Shown: positions 52,997-61,661 of the stretch, piece by piece
Layout: each line of letters begins with the position of its first letter
Numbering within the stretch: position 1 is the stretch's first letter
NCBI GenBank assembly: GCA_023382535.1
Contig: JAHDWA010000002.1
Span: forward strand, 1 to 64,000
Origin: Anaerolineae bacterium
GTDB lineage: Bacteria; Chloroflexota; Anaerolineae; 4572-78; J111
Length of the DNA: 64,000 bases
Reading direction: 5' to 3'
The notes under the pieces: model-generated
The model's database searches: none
What the model was told of the DNA's origin: nothing
Seen by the model: the letters and a program-made list of their open reading frames with translations, nothing else
Made by a program: the position numbers and the translations under genes

Positions 52997-55900
52997 ATGA
53001 GCCGACCCCTGCGGGTCTTGATTGTCGAAGACTCGGAAGACGATACCCTTTTGCTGCTGCGGGAGCTGCGGCGCGGCGGCTATGATCCCACCTATGAACG
53101 GGTCGAGACAGCCGAGGCCATGCGAGCGGCCCTGGCCGGGCAAAGCTGGGAAATAGTTATTGCCGATTACAGCCTGCCCCACTTTAGCGCCCCGGCCGCC
53201 CTGGCCCTGCTGCAAGCCAGCGGGCTGGACCTGCCGTTTATCATTGTCTCCGGCACGGTGGGCGAAGAGACAGCCGTAGCGGCCATGAAAGCGGGCGCGC
53301 ACGACTACCTGATGAAGGGCCAGCTTGCCCGCCTGGTTCCGGCCATCGAGCGGGAATTACGCGAGGCGGAAGGGCGGCGGGAGCGCAGGCGAGCCGAAGA
53401 GGCGTTGCGAGCTAGCGAGGGGCGCTTCCGGGCGCTCATCGAGCACGCCGCCGATGGGATCGCCCTGCTCAATCCAGAAGGTACCCTGCGCTATGTCAGT
53501 CCTTCGACCCGCCAAATTTTAGGGTACAGCAGCGAGGAACTCGTGGGCCGCGATCCGGTTGAACTGATCCACCCTGACGACCGCGACTATATAACCAGCC
53601 TGCTGTTGGATCTAACCCAAAAGCCGGGAGACATTTCCACCGCTTGCTATCGAGTGCAGCACAAAGATGGCTCGTGGCGCTGGATTGAAACCACAATCAA
53701 TAATTTACTGGCCGAGCCGAGTGTGCAGGGGATCGGCTTTAACTATCGTGACATCACCGAGCGCAAGCGGGCTGAAGAGGCGCTGCGGGAAAGTGAGGCC
53801 CGCTTTAGCGTTATCTTTGAACACGCTAATGACGCCATTCATCTAGACAACGCCGACGATGAAATCTTGGCAGTCAACTCGCGTCTGGTCGAGCTGACGG
53901 GGTACAGCCGTGAGGAATTGTTGAAGATGCGTGTTTCCGATCTGCAAGCGCCGGAGCTGCGTGGACAACCCGGCCACGTAATTAGAAACGAATTGGCGCG
54001 TTACGGCAACGCTCCCTTCGAAACTCTTAATCTCCGTCGCAATGGACAGCGCATCCCCGTAGAAATCAGCGTGGGGTACATTGAAAGCGCCCAGGGAGAC
54101 CTATACATTTCGATTGTGCGCGACATCACCCAGCGCAAGCAGGCTGAAGCTGCCCTGCACGAAAGCATGTTATTTAACCAGGCGGTGCTTAACTCTTTGA
54201 CGGCGAATATTGTCGTTTTGAATGACCAGGGGGTGATTACGGCTATCAACGAGGCCTGGGAAGAATTTGCCCGGGCGAACGGCGATCCCACCCTGGCCCG
54301 TACCGGTCCCGGCGTCAACTACCTGGAGGTCTGCCGGCAGGCGACCGGACCGGAAGCGCCGCTGGCCCAGGCCGCCCTGGCCGGTATTCAGGCCGTGATG
54401 AGCGGAACTGAATCTCACTTTAGCCTGGAATACGACTGCCACTCCCCTAACGAGCAGCGCTGGTTTATGATGCGGGTTACGCCGCTGCGTAATGGACGCG
54501 AAAACGTGGTGATAGCTCACGAATATATTACGGAGCGCAAGCGGGCCGAGCTTGAGTTGGAACAACGGGCGGTCCAATTAGCCTTGATTAATAGTATCAG
54601 CGCCCAGGTTACGGCCGTGCTGGAGTTAGACCGGCTGCTGGATCAATCCGCTTTCCTGATCCATCACATGTTTGACTACCATCACGTCGCTCTTTTCCTC
54701 AGCGAGGAAGAAGTGCTCAAACTCAAAGCGGTGGCCGGTTTATATGCCCCCTATTTTCCGGCGGGCCATACCCAGGGTCTCGATCAGGGAATTATCGGCC
54801 GGGTGGCTACCTCCGGCCTAAAAATCGTGGCCAATGATGTCGGCCAGGACCCTTATTTCACTTCTTTGATTGCCGCCCATTCAATCACCCGCTCGGAGTT
54901 GTGTATCCCCCTGAGCATCGCCGGCCAAACCATCGGCGTGCTGGATATTCAAAGTCCCAACTTGAACGGCTTTGGCCAGAATGATGTGATTGCTATGGAA
55001 GCCCTGGCCCACCAACTGGCCGGGGCCATCGCCAATGCCCGCTTATACGAACAGGCCCGGCAGGAAATCAGCGAGCGCCAGCGGGTTGAGCAGGAAATTT
55101 CGGCCCGCAACCGGGAACTGCTCCTGCTCAACCAGATCATTGCCGTTTCGGCGAGCGGCCAGGACGTCGAGGCGATTTTAGAGACCACCTGCAGCGAGTT
55201 AGCCCGCACCTTTAACATGGCCCAGGTAACGGCCACCCTGTTAGACGGGGAGAAAAGTGAATTGGTGGTCGCGGCCAGGTATGGAGCTACGGAGACAGGT
55301 TTACCTGAAATTCAAAATGGAGAATGGTTAACGGAGCAGGGAGGTCGAATCCCGGTAGATCGCCATCATCCCCTGGTACGCCACTTGTTAAACCTGTCCG
55401 GGCCGCTCGTAGCCCCTGAGGCTCAAAGTGATCCTCGCCTGGCCTCTATCCGGGAGCCGTTACGGCGGCGGGGAATTGTTTCGGTGCTGATTATACCCCT
55501 TCGCGATGAAGAGGATATTCTGGGCAGCTTAAACCTGGAAGCGGTCGAGCCGCGCACTTTCTCATCCGGGGAGGCAGCTCTGGCCTGGAGTGTGGCGGAC
55601 CAGGTAGCCGGCGCGCTGAACCGGATCAGGCTGGAACGGAAGCGGGCCGAGGCGGAAGCGGAAATGCGGGCCAACGAAGAGCGCTTCCGGCAGGTGGTCG
55701 CCTCGGTCAGCGACCACATCTATATGAGCGAAATCACCGGTGAGGGAGAACATCTCAACCGCTACATCTCGCCCAACGTGGAGGAGCTGACGGGCTACGG
55801 GTTTGAGGAATTTGTCAGAGATGCGAGCTTTTGGCCGGAGGTGGTCATCTATGGGGAGGACCGGGCCGCGGCGGCGGCGCAGTTAAGCCGCTTGCAGCAG

Positions 55901-57277
55901 GGGGAGAACAGCGAGGTGGAGTACCGGCTGGTGCGGGCTGACGGGCAGGTGATCTGGGTGCGGGACAACGGGCGGGTGGTGGCGCAGGGCGGCTCGGTCT
56001 TGATTTATGGGGTGGTCAGCGATGTGACGGAGCGGAAGCAGGCCGAAATGGCGCTGCTGGAGGAACGGGCGCTGCTGGCAGGACGGGTGACGGAACGGAC
56101 GGCGGAACTGAGCGCGGCCAACGCCGAACTGGCCCGGGCAGCCCGGCTCAAAGATGAGTTTTTGGCGAACATGAGCCACGAACTGCGGACGCCGCTGAAT
56201 GCGATCCTGGGGATGTCGGAGGTGCTGCGGGAGCACATCTACGGGCCGTTGAATGAGAAACAGCTCCACGCGGTGGGGCACATCGAAGAGGGGGGACGGC
56301 ACCTGCTGACGCTGATCAACGATATTCTGGATCTGTCGAAAATCGAAGCGGGGAAACTGGAATTGTTCATGGCCCCGGTTTCGGTGGAGAATGTCTGCCA
56401 GGCCAGTTTACGATTTATCAAACAGATGGCGCAGAAAAAACGGATCGAAGTCACGTTGGCGTTGGCGTCGCCGTTGGGGACACTGCAAGCGGACGAACGG
56501 CGGCTGAAACAAATCCTGGTCAACTTGCTGACGAATGCGGTGAAGTTCACGCCGGAGGGAGGCCAGGTGCGGCTGGAGGTGGGGTATGAGGGTGGGGGCG
56601 AAGCGATCCAGTTCCGGGTGCGGGACAGCGGGGTGGGGATAGCGGCGGAGGATATGCAGCGGTTGTTCAAACCGTTTGTCCAGTTGGACAGCAAACTCTC
56701 CCGGCATCACGAGGGCACGGGCTTGGGGTTGTCGTTGGTATCGCGGCTGACCGAACTGCACGGGGGCAGTGTGCGGGTGGAGAGCCAGGTGGGGCAGGGC
56801 AGCCAGTTCACCATCTCGCTGCCCTGCCTGGGGGAAGGCAGCCCGGTGGAGGCTGTGGCGCACCAGCCGAGCGGCTCCCCCCCGGCTGGGTTGGAGAAGG
56901 GGTCTGGACAAAAAAGGCCGCTGATCCTGCTGGCTGAGGATAATGAGGCCAACATTGAGACGCTGCGGCCCTACCTGGGCGCCAAGGGGTACCGGCTCAA
57001 AGTGGCCCGCAACGGCAGCCAGGCGGTTCAAATGGCCCAGGAAGAACGGCCGGCCGTCATTCTGATGGACATCCAGATGCCGGTGCTGGATGGGTTGGAG
57101 GCCATCCGCCAGTTGCGGGCGAATGGGCACTTTGCCGGGGTGCCGATCATCGCTCTGACGGCGCTGGCGATGCCGGGAGACCGGGAACGCTGCCTGGCTG
57201 CCGGGGCCAACGAGTATCTGAGCAAACCCGTCAGTTTGAAGAGTTTGGTTGAATTGATATCGAAAATGGCGCCTTAA
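52997..57277 (+). CDS. Large hybrid kinase: REC-PAS-PAS-PAS-GAF-GAF-PAS-HisKA-HATPase-REC
   Basis: A 1426-aa soluble kinase. N-terminal receiver 1-125 (IVEDSEDD, IVIADYSLPHF, LMKGQ), three PAS (about 140-260, 265-385, 390-515), two GAF (about 530-690 and 700-870), a fourth PAS (about 885-1005), [10 protein letters not shown] (His near 1059), HATPase, and a C-terminal receiver (ILMDIQMPVLDG, LSKPV). AAGGAGATGAT precedes the ATG. Its second GAF-to-REC part matches the kinase at 39960, identical in DNA over 55646-57241. No TM helices, so inputs must be cytoplasmic or come from the operon's Cache kinase. Confidence 0.9.
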   Translation: MSRPLRVLIVEDSEDDTLLLLRELRRGGYDPTYERVETAEAMRAALAGQSWEIVIADYSLPHFSAPAALALLQASGLDLPFIIVSGTVGEETAVAAMKAGAHDYLMKGQLARLVPAIERELREAEGRRERRRAEEALRASEGRFRALIEHAADGIALLNPEGTLRYVSPSTRQILGYSSEELVGRDPVELIHPDDRDYITSLLLDLTQKPGDISTACYRVQHKDGSWRWIETTINNLLAEPSVQGIGFNYRDITERKRAEEALRESEARFSVIFEHANDAIHLDNADDEILAVNSRLVELTGYSREELLKMRVSDLQAPELRGQPGHVIRNELARYGNAPFETLNLRRNGQRIPVEISVGYIESAQGDLYISIVRDITQRKQAEAALHESMLFNQAVLNSLTANIVVLNDQGVITAINEAWEEFARANGDPTLARTGPGVNYLEVCRQATGPEAPLAQAALAGIQAVMSGTESHFSLEYDCHSPNEQRWFMMRVTPLRNGRENVVIAHEYITERKRAELELEQRAVQLALINSISAQVTAVLELDRLLDQSAFLIHHMFDYHHVALFLSEEEVLKLKAVAGLYAPYFPAGHTQGLDQGIIGRVATSGLKIVANDVGQDPYFTSLIAAHSITRSELCIPLSIAGQTIGVLDIQSPNLNGFGQNDVIAMEALAHQLAGAIANARLYEQARQEISERQRVEQEISARNRELLLLNQIIAVSASGQDVEAILETTCSELARTFNMAQVTATLLDGEKSELVVAARYGATETGLPEIQNGEWLTEQGGRIPVDRHHPLVRHLLNLSGPLVAPEAQSDPRLASIREPLRRRGIVSVLIIPLRDEEDILGSLNLEAVEPRTFSSGEAALAWSVADQVAGALNRIRLERKRAEAEAEMRANEERFRQVVASVSDHIYMSEITGEGEHLNRYISPNVEELTGYGFEEFVRDASFWPEVVIYGEDRAAAAAQLSRLQQGENSEVEYRLVRADGQVIWVRDNGRVVAQGGSVLIYGVVSDVTERKQAEMALLEERALLAGRVTERTAELSAANAELARAARLKDEFLANMSHELRTPLNAILGMSEVLREHIYGPLNEKQLHAVGHIEEGGRHLLTLINDILDLSKIEAGKLELFMAPVSVENVCQASLRFIKQMAQKKRIEVTLALASPLGTLQADERRLKQILVNLLTNAVKFTPEGGQVRLEVGYEGGGEAIQFRVRDSGVGIAAEDMQRLFKPFVQLDSKLSRHHEGTGLGLSLVSRLTELHGGSVRVESQVGQGSQFTISLPCLGEGSPVEAVAHQPSGSPPAGLEKGSGQKRPLILLAEDNEANIETLRPYLGAKGYRLKVARNGSQAVQMAQEERPAVILMDIQMPVLDGLEAIRQLRANGHFAGVPIIALTALAMPGDRERCLAAGANEYLSKPVSLKSLVELISKMAP
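55646..57241. repeat. Identical 1.6-kb block, copy B
   Basis: Direct repeat of 41616-43211. The upstream bounds are single-base differences at 55610 and 55645; the downstream bound is 57242. Confidence 0.9.
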
Positions 57278-57348
57278 TTTGAACCGTTTCGGAACGTACT
57301 CATTGGGGCGGTTAAGACAAATATGCCTTTGTCGGACCGTTTACCCAA

Positions 57349-57385
57349 GCAAAAAGGGGCAGATCCAGGATCTGCCCCTTTTTGC
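57349..57385 (+). terminator. Strong intrinsic terminator (bidirectional)
   Basis: GCAAAAAGGGGCAGATCC and its exact complement GGATCTGCCCCTTTTTGC flank one A: 18-bp arms with the A/T runs built in. It ends the signalling island and faces the minus-strand surface locus, so it may stop both. Confidence 0.9.
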
Positions 57386-57451
57386 GTTAGGGTTTCGACT
57401 CTACCCGCTTTGACCTAAGTTGTGAGGGTGTTTTTTCGACAAGCGCTGCGC

Positions 57452-58450
57452 TCACCGTTTTTTGCGAATGATAGGGAAGTAAAGCCGATCAAATACTGTC
57501 GTCGTTACGCTGCCGGAATTATTATTCATAACAGGATCACTATTGTCGGCGTCTACAGTGGCAGTATTCGTTGTGCTTCCCGACCGGTTAGGCGTCACCA
57601 CAATTGTTACCGTCGCCCTGGCCCCTGGGGCAAAATTGCCAAGTTGGCATTCTACTACATCGGACCCTGCCTCGGTACAACTCCCTGCCGTGGACGTAGC
57701 TGACTTGAAGCTAACATTTGCAGGCAGAGGATCGCTAACGATGACATTTTGGGCAACTACCGAAGCGCTATTATTCGTGACGACAATTGTGTAGGTTAAG
57801 TCAGCGCCTACGACTGAACTACCTGAGACAGATTTGCTAATTGATAAATCGGCAGCCAGGAGCGGCGCAGTCAGTACGGTGGTGTCTACACTGGACGAGT
57901 TATTAGCCGGGTTATCATCAGGGGTGTCGGCGCCAACCGTGGCGGAATTGGTTATTGAGCCTGCCTGGCTGGTAGTAACGACAACCGTTACCGACGCTAC
58001 CGCCCCTGGGGCTAAATCCCCCAGATTGCAGACGATGGGGTCTGTCCCACTGCAACTTCCCGTGGAGGGTGTAGCCGATTGATAACTAACGTTTTCTGGC
58101 AAAGTGTCAATGACTTCGACCGCCTGGGCTGCCTCTGAGGAACTATTATTCGTGACCACAATGGTATAGGTTATATCAGCTCCGACCACGACCGAGTTGC
58201 TTGAGGCAGTTTTACTAATTGATACGTCGGCTGAAGCGGTTCCTGTCCCAGTTCCTGTCCCAGTTCCAGTTCCTGTCCCAGTTCCTGTTCCCGTTCCAGT
58301 TCCGCTTTGGAGCCACCCGCCGGGGCCACCACTCGGCCAGGCCGCCGGTGTTTTGGCCGGATCCAGGCCCGACGCTTTTAATTGTCCCGTCGAGAACAGG
58401 AAGGTGGCGATGATTAGAGGTACGATCAGCAAAAAAGTAATACGAGACAT
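57452..58450 (-). CDS. Secreted protein with Gly-Thr repeat linker and two DUF11 domains
   Basis: A 332-aa exported protein. Signal peptide about 1-27 (ITFLLIVPLIIATFLFSTG), a linker of about ten Gly-Thr pairs (about 50-70), then two DUF11 domains (about 73-190 and 195-315; ADVSISKTASSNSVVVGADI, TYTIVVTNN, NSATVGADT). DUF11 modules are Ig-like stalks in surface proteins. It ends in DRLYFPIIRKKR, an aromatic-Pro tail like that of the glycosidase at 60120. It is probably a surface adhesin or stalk. It is the last gene of the surface locus. Confidence 0.85.
   Translation of the reverse strand: MSRITFLLIVPLIIATFLFSTGQLKASGLDPAKTPAAWPSGGPGGWLQSGTGTGTGTGTGTGTGTGTGTGTASADVSISKTASSNSVVVGADITYTIVVTNNSSSEAAQAVEVIDTLPENVSYQSATPSTGSCSGTDPIVCNLGDLAPGAVASVTVVVTTSQAGSITNSATVGADTPDDNPANNSSSVDTTVLTAPLLAADLSISKSVSGSSVVGADLTYTIVVTNNSASVVAQNVIVSDPLPANVSFKSATSTAGSCTEAGSDVVECQLGNFAPGARATVTIVVTPNRSGSTTNTATVDADNSDPVMNNNSGSVTTTVFDRLYFPIIRKKR
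58239..58303. repeat. 6-nt tandem repeat encoding (Gly-Thr)n
   Basis: CCTGTC/CCAGTT units repeat about ten times inside the DUF11 gene. Gain or loss of units keeps the frame and changes only linker length. Confidence 0.85.
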
Positions 58451-58468
58451 TTTGTTTCCTTTCTAAAT

Positions 58469-60109
58469 TCATCTGTTAAGGTTTTGATTTGCTATGCTCG
58501 AAAATTTCACAACACGCTGGAGATGATCCAAAGGTTCAAGGTTATAACCTGTTAGATCAAGCGGTTGGCGAGTCGCCAGGTAGATAGGTGTAGTAGCCAG
58601 ATTCAAGTCAATTAAGTGGGGGAGGGTAGTAACTACCCTCTCGTTCGGTTCTGCAAGGCGCACGTGGGGATGCGTTTGCTGCAAGACTTGCCGGTACCAG
58701 GCATAAGACAAAAGATTTATATTGATTGTGGTTACATCAGGACGCCAGCCCAAACCGTAACTTCCGTACCAGAGCGCAAAAGTGCTGACATCATCGTTGG
58801 TAATAATAATCGCGTTGTTAGCCACGAGTTGGAGACTTTTCTGAGCGTAGACATAGGCTTCGTCGTCGTTACTAAGGTTCTGTTCCGAAAAATTCAAGCA
58901 AAGCGGCAGAACAGGCAGAAAAATTAATCCCCAACCGGCCAGATAAGCATAACGCCTTTTAAGGGAGGCCATATTCAGCAGCGTCTGGCCAAGATCATGC
59001 AAACCCCAGCCTATCCAGACTGCAAAAATCAACAATGCCGGCAAGAGATAAACGTAGGAGTCGGTTGTGTTGTAGCCAATAGAATAAACTGAGAAAAGTA
59101 AAAAGGTAAGCAAAGAGGCATAGGCCAGGGAACGATCGAGCCGAACCAGGCGCTGGAATCCCAGCAGGCCGACCGGCACGCCCCACCACATAAATCCCTG
59201 GGTCAACAAAGTTAGCTCTGAAATAAAGCGGGTCGGTATAAGCTCCCACGGCAAAGTAAAGAGAAATTTGCGATAGGGTTTGGCGCTGACCAACCACCAA
59301 AAATCTGACCAGGTCGAGGCTGTACCCCAGTTAACCGGTGGATCGGCGGCGGCGCGGAGCGGAATGATGAGGTAAACCGACAGGCCCAGGCCAAACGCCA
59401 GGCCGGCTGTCGCCATCAATCGCCAGGACCACTTAACTTTGAGCAGGAGCCACAGGGTCAGGGGGAAGATGAGGGCAATGGAGAGATGATTCCCCAGGCT
59501 CAACCCCATGAGGAGGAAGAGCAACGGTATCAACCAGGGCGTATTGCTCTTCCTAACGCTCAAGACGGCGAAGAACAACGAGGCGGCGAAAAGCATGTTG
59601 AGCGTGTAAACCTCGGTAATCACGGCCTGGGACCAAAGCAGGCTCGAATAGGCAAAGGTTAAAGAAGCTGAAAAAGCGCAGAGCCGGATCAGATTTTGAT
59701 GCTTTAAGGGGCCGGGCCTGCCTGGAGCGGAGCGCCGGCTGGCTGCGGTCAGGGTTTCATCAATAATCAAAGCCAATAAACCAACTGTTAACGCGGCGCA
59801 ACTCGCCGAAAGTAGGTTGAGACGGTAAGCAATATCGCCAAACGGCAGGTATTGGAAGAGTTCACCTAGTACAAGGTAGGTCGGAAAGCCGGGGGGGTGG
59901 GGCACGCCGTTTACGGCGATCGCCGCAGCAAAATCGCCGCTGTCAAAGCTCGAATTGCGCCAGGTTATGGTTGGCGGCAGGGTGAGCAGGTAAACCATAA
60001 AAGAGAATAGAACCGTAACCCCAAAAAGGATCAGACGGGATTTAGGGGCATCGGCCATGAGGTGTTTATGTTTTAGATAAGAGCAATAAGTTAGAAAATT
60101 CAACGGCAT
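58469..60109 (-). CDS. DUF2723 membrane protein (O-mannosyltransferase-like)
   Basis: A 546-aa integral membrane protein with about ten helices. The N-terminal outside loop after TM1 has PPTITWRNSSFDSGDFAAAI and GVPHPPGFPTYLVLGELF, the DUF2723 signature with its Asp, related to GT-C glycosyltransferases that use lipid-linked sugars. It may glycosylate the secreted neighbours, whose Ser/Thr-rich linkers would be natural targets; that is inference. The start at 60109 has AGGGG 8 nt upstream and lies 10 bp after the previous stop; ATG 60058 is an alternative. Confidence 0.82.
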   Translation of the reverse strand: MPLNFLTYCSYLKHKHLMADAPKSRLILFGVTVLFSFMVYLLTLPPTITWRNSSFDSGDFAAAIAVNGVPHPPGFPTYLVLGELFQYLPFGDIAYRLNLLSASCAALTVGLLALIIDETLTAASRRSAPGRPGPLKHQNLIRLCAFSASLTFAYSSLLWSQAVITEVYTLNMLFAASLFFAVLSVRKSNTPWLIPLLFLLMGLSLGNHLSIALIFPLTLWLLLKVKWSWRLMATAGLAFGLGLSVYLIIPLRAAADPPVNWGTASTWSDFWWLVSAKPYRKFLFTLPWELIPTRFISELTLLTQGFMWWGVPVGLLGFQRLVRLDRSLAYASLLTFLLFSVYSIGYNTTDSYVYLLPALLIFAVWIGWGLHDLGQTLLNMASLKRRYAYLAGWGLIFLPVLPLCLNFSEQNLSNDDEAYVYAQKSLQLVANNAIIITNDDVSTFALWYGSYGLGWRPDVTTININLLSYAWYRQVLQQTHPHVRLAEPNERVVTTLPHLIDLNLATTPIYLATRQPLDLTGYNLEPLDHLQRVVKFSSIANQNLNR

Positions 60110-60119
60110 AATTTGACCC

Positions 60120-61655
60120 CTACTGGTTCAGAATGAGTGGCAGATAGGTAATACTGGTTCCTACCAGGACAGTACTGTTCACCAGGTTATCATTCGTATT
60201 TATCTCATTAAGGACAGGTTCAACCTTCGCGTACCAGGTGTAAGTACCCTTGATCCGGTTAGGCCACTTAACCTCGACAGTGGTAAAGCGGCCGCAGCCC
60301 GGAAGATTGGCCAGGGTCTGCGTGCTGCCGATCTGGTTTGAACCGGGAGCATTAGGATCGCCATTCCAAAAGCTTACCTTGACGTTACTCCCGGACGTAT
60401 TACCGCTGTTGGCAAGATCCACCTTGAGGGTAAAGGTGACGGGAGTAGCCGTTTCAAGCACGGCGGGCGGTTCTGCTCTGGGATTCATAACCAACGGGTT
60501 GGGCCGGGGCTGTGAAGCTGCCGGTTTGGCCGGGTCCGTTACATAATTTTTCCAGGTTACCCCATATCCGCTGAGTGTTTTGGTCGTTGGATAAAACAGG
60601 GATCCGTTGTAAGCGGTATCGTTCAAACTATACCAGACCCAGCCTTGCACCAGCCGGTTCTCGTCGGCCGGGTAGCCAACCACCGCATCGGTGGCGGAGA
60701 GCAGGTAGTCAAATGAGCCGGTTAAATAACTTTTAACCTGGGTTGAGCTAATGCCATACTCTTGAGTATAAAGAACGCCATATTCGGTGATGAGCAACGG
60801 CTTGCTCCGCTCACCATGCGCCGCCATCCATGTTCGCATAGCCCGGACAAACCCTTGAAAGTAGGTGATGTTGTGGTGAGCGGCTATAATGGTTGAAAAA
60901 TCGGCGACGCCGTATAAAAAACCGGCGGCGGGGTCGTAGTTATTAGCCGGGTCTGAATCGTTATTATCAAAGCCGGCCGGGATATCGGCTCCCCAATTAT
61001 TTCTGATTTCGCGCAAGAGAAAGCCATGCATAATCCATAGATCAATATCCTGGCCCATCGAATAACCGTATTGATTTTGGTAGCTGTTCCAAACCCGTTC
61101 CAAATAGGCCAGGCGCAGCGGTGAGGCCAGGATAACCGAGCCGATAGCTATCCGGGCGGTTGGGTCGGCAGCTTTGATGACCTGACGGATTTCATGAAAG
61201 GCCGTGGCATAAAGCTCCGGGGTAATTTCATCCTGCCCTCCCCCATCCCAATCCCGCCGCTCGATTTCGTTGCCGATCCGCCAGATCGAACCGGGTGGGC
61301 TGCCGGCCACTCGCGCGCTGAGAGTCGTTAGGTCAGGCGATACCGTATAGGCGGGGGGTTGGGTATAAGCGCCGATACAGCGCGTGCCACACGTTTTTAC
61401 CTGGTGCACGCGGACTGTCCGAATATATTCCACATTAGACGGAAGGCCAGGCGGCGGGGCGCTGCGCCAGTCCAGGTAGAGGCCCATCTTGAGCTGTCCC
61501 AGGTCGTACCCGATCACATCGCCGCTGACCCCGCCGATACCCAGGCGGCAGTTTGCAAAGTTGGCCGGCCCATCTGCCTGGACCGGGCTGGCCAGGATCG
61601 AGAGAGAGAAAAGGGCGGCCAGAATCAGATAAATTCGCTGTTTGGTAGGTAACAT
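60120..61655 (-). CDS. Secreted clan-A-like glycosidase with C-terminal CARDB-like domain
   Basis: A 511-aa exported protein. Signal about 1-27 (IYLILAALFSLSILASPVQA). Residues about 35-370 resemble a (beta/alpha)8 glycosidase: WRIGNEIERRDW holds the Asn-Glu pair (candidate acid/base) and LLITEYGVLY the candidate nucleophile Glu. About 385-495 is a beta-sandwich like CARDB (VTFTLKVDLANSGNTSGSNV). It ends TSITYLPLILNQ. The substrate is unknown. It is a paralogue of the next gene upstream, which is 6 bp away. Confidence 0.75.
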   Translation of the reverse strand: MLPTKQRIYLILAALFSLSILASPVQADGPANFANCRLGIGGVSGDVIGYDLGQLKMGLYLDWRSAPPPGLPSNVEYIRTVRVHQVKTCGTRCIGAYTQPPAYTVSPDLTTLSARVAGSPPGSIWRIGNEIERRDWDGGGQDEITPELYATAFHEIRQVIKAADPTARIAIGSVILASPLRLAYLERVWNSYQNQYGYSMGQDIDLWIMHGFLLREIRNNWGADIPAGFDNNDSDPANNYDPAAGFLYGVADFSTIIAAHHNITYFQGFVRAMRTWMAAHGERSKPLLITEYGVLYTQEYGISSTQVKSYLTGSFDYLLSATDAVVGYPADENRLVQGWVWYSLNDTAYNGSLFYPTTKTLSGYGVTWKNYVTDPAKPAASQPRPNPLVMNPRAEPPAVLETATPVTFTLKVDLANSGNTSGSNVKVSFWNGDPNAPGSNQIGSTQTLANLPGCGRFTTVEVKWPNRIKGTYTWYAKVEPVLNEINTNDNLVNSTVLVGTSITYLPLILNQ

Positions 61656-61661
61656 GGTTCT

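Noticed and set aside
58239..58303. Possible CRISPR-like array
   Set aside because: Units are 6 nt without spacers and lie inside a reading frame.
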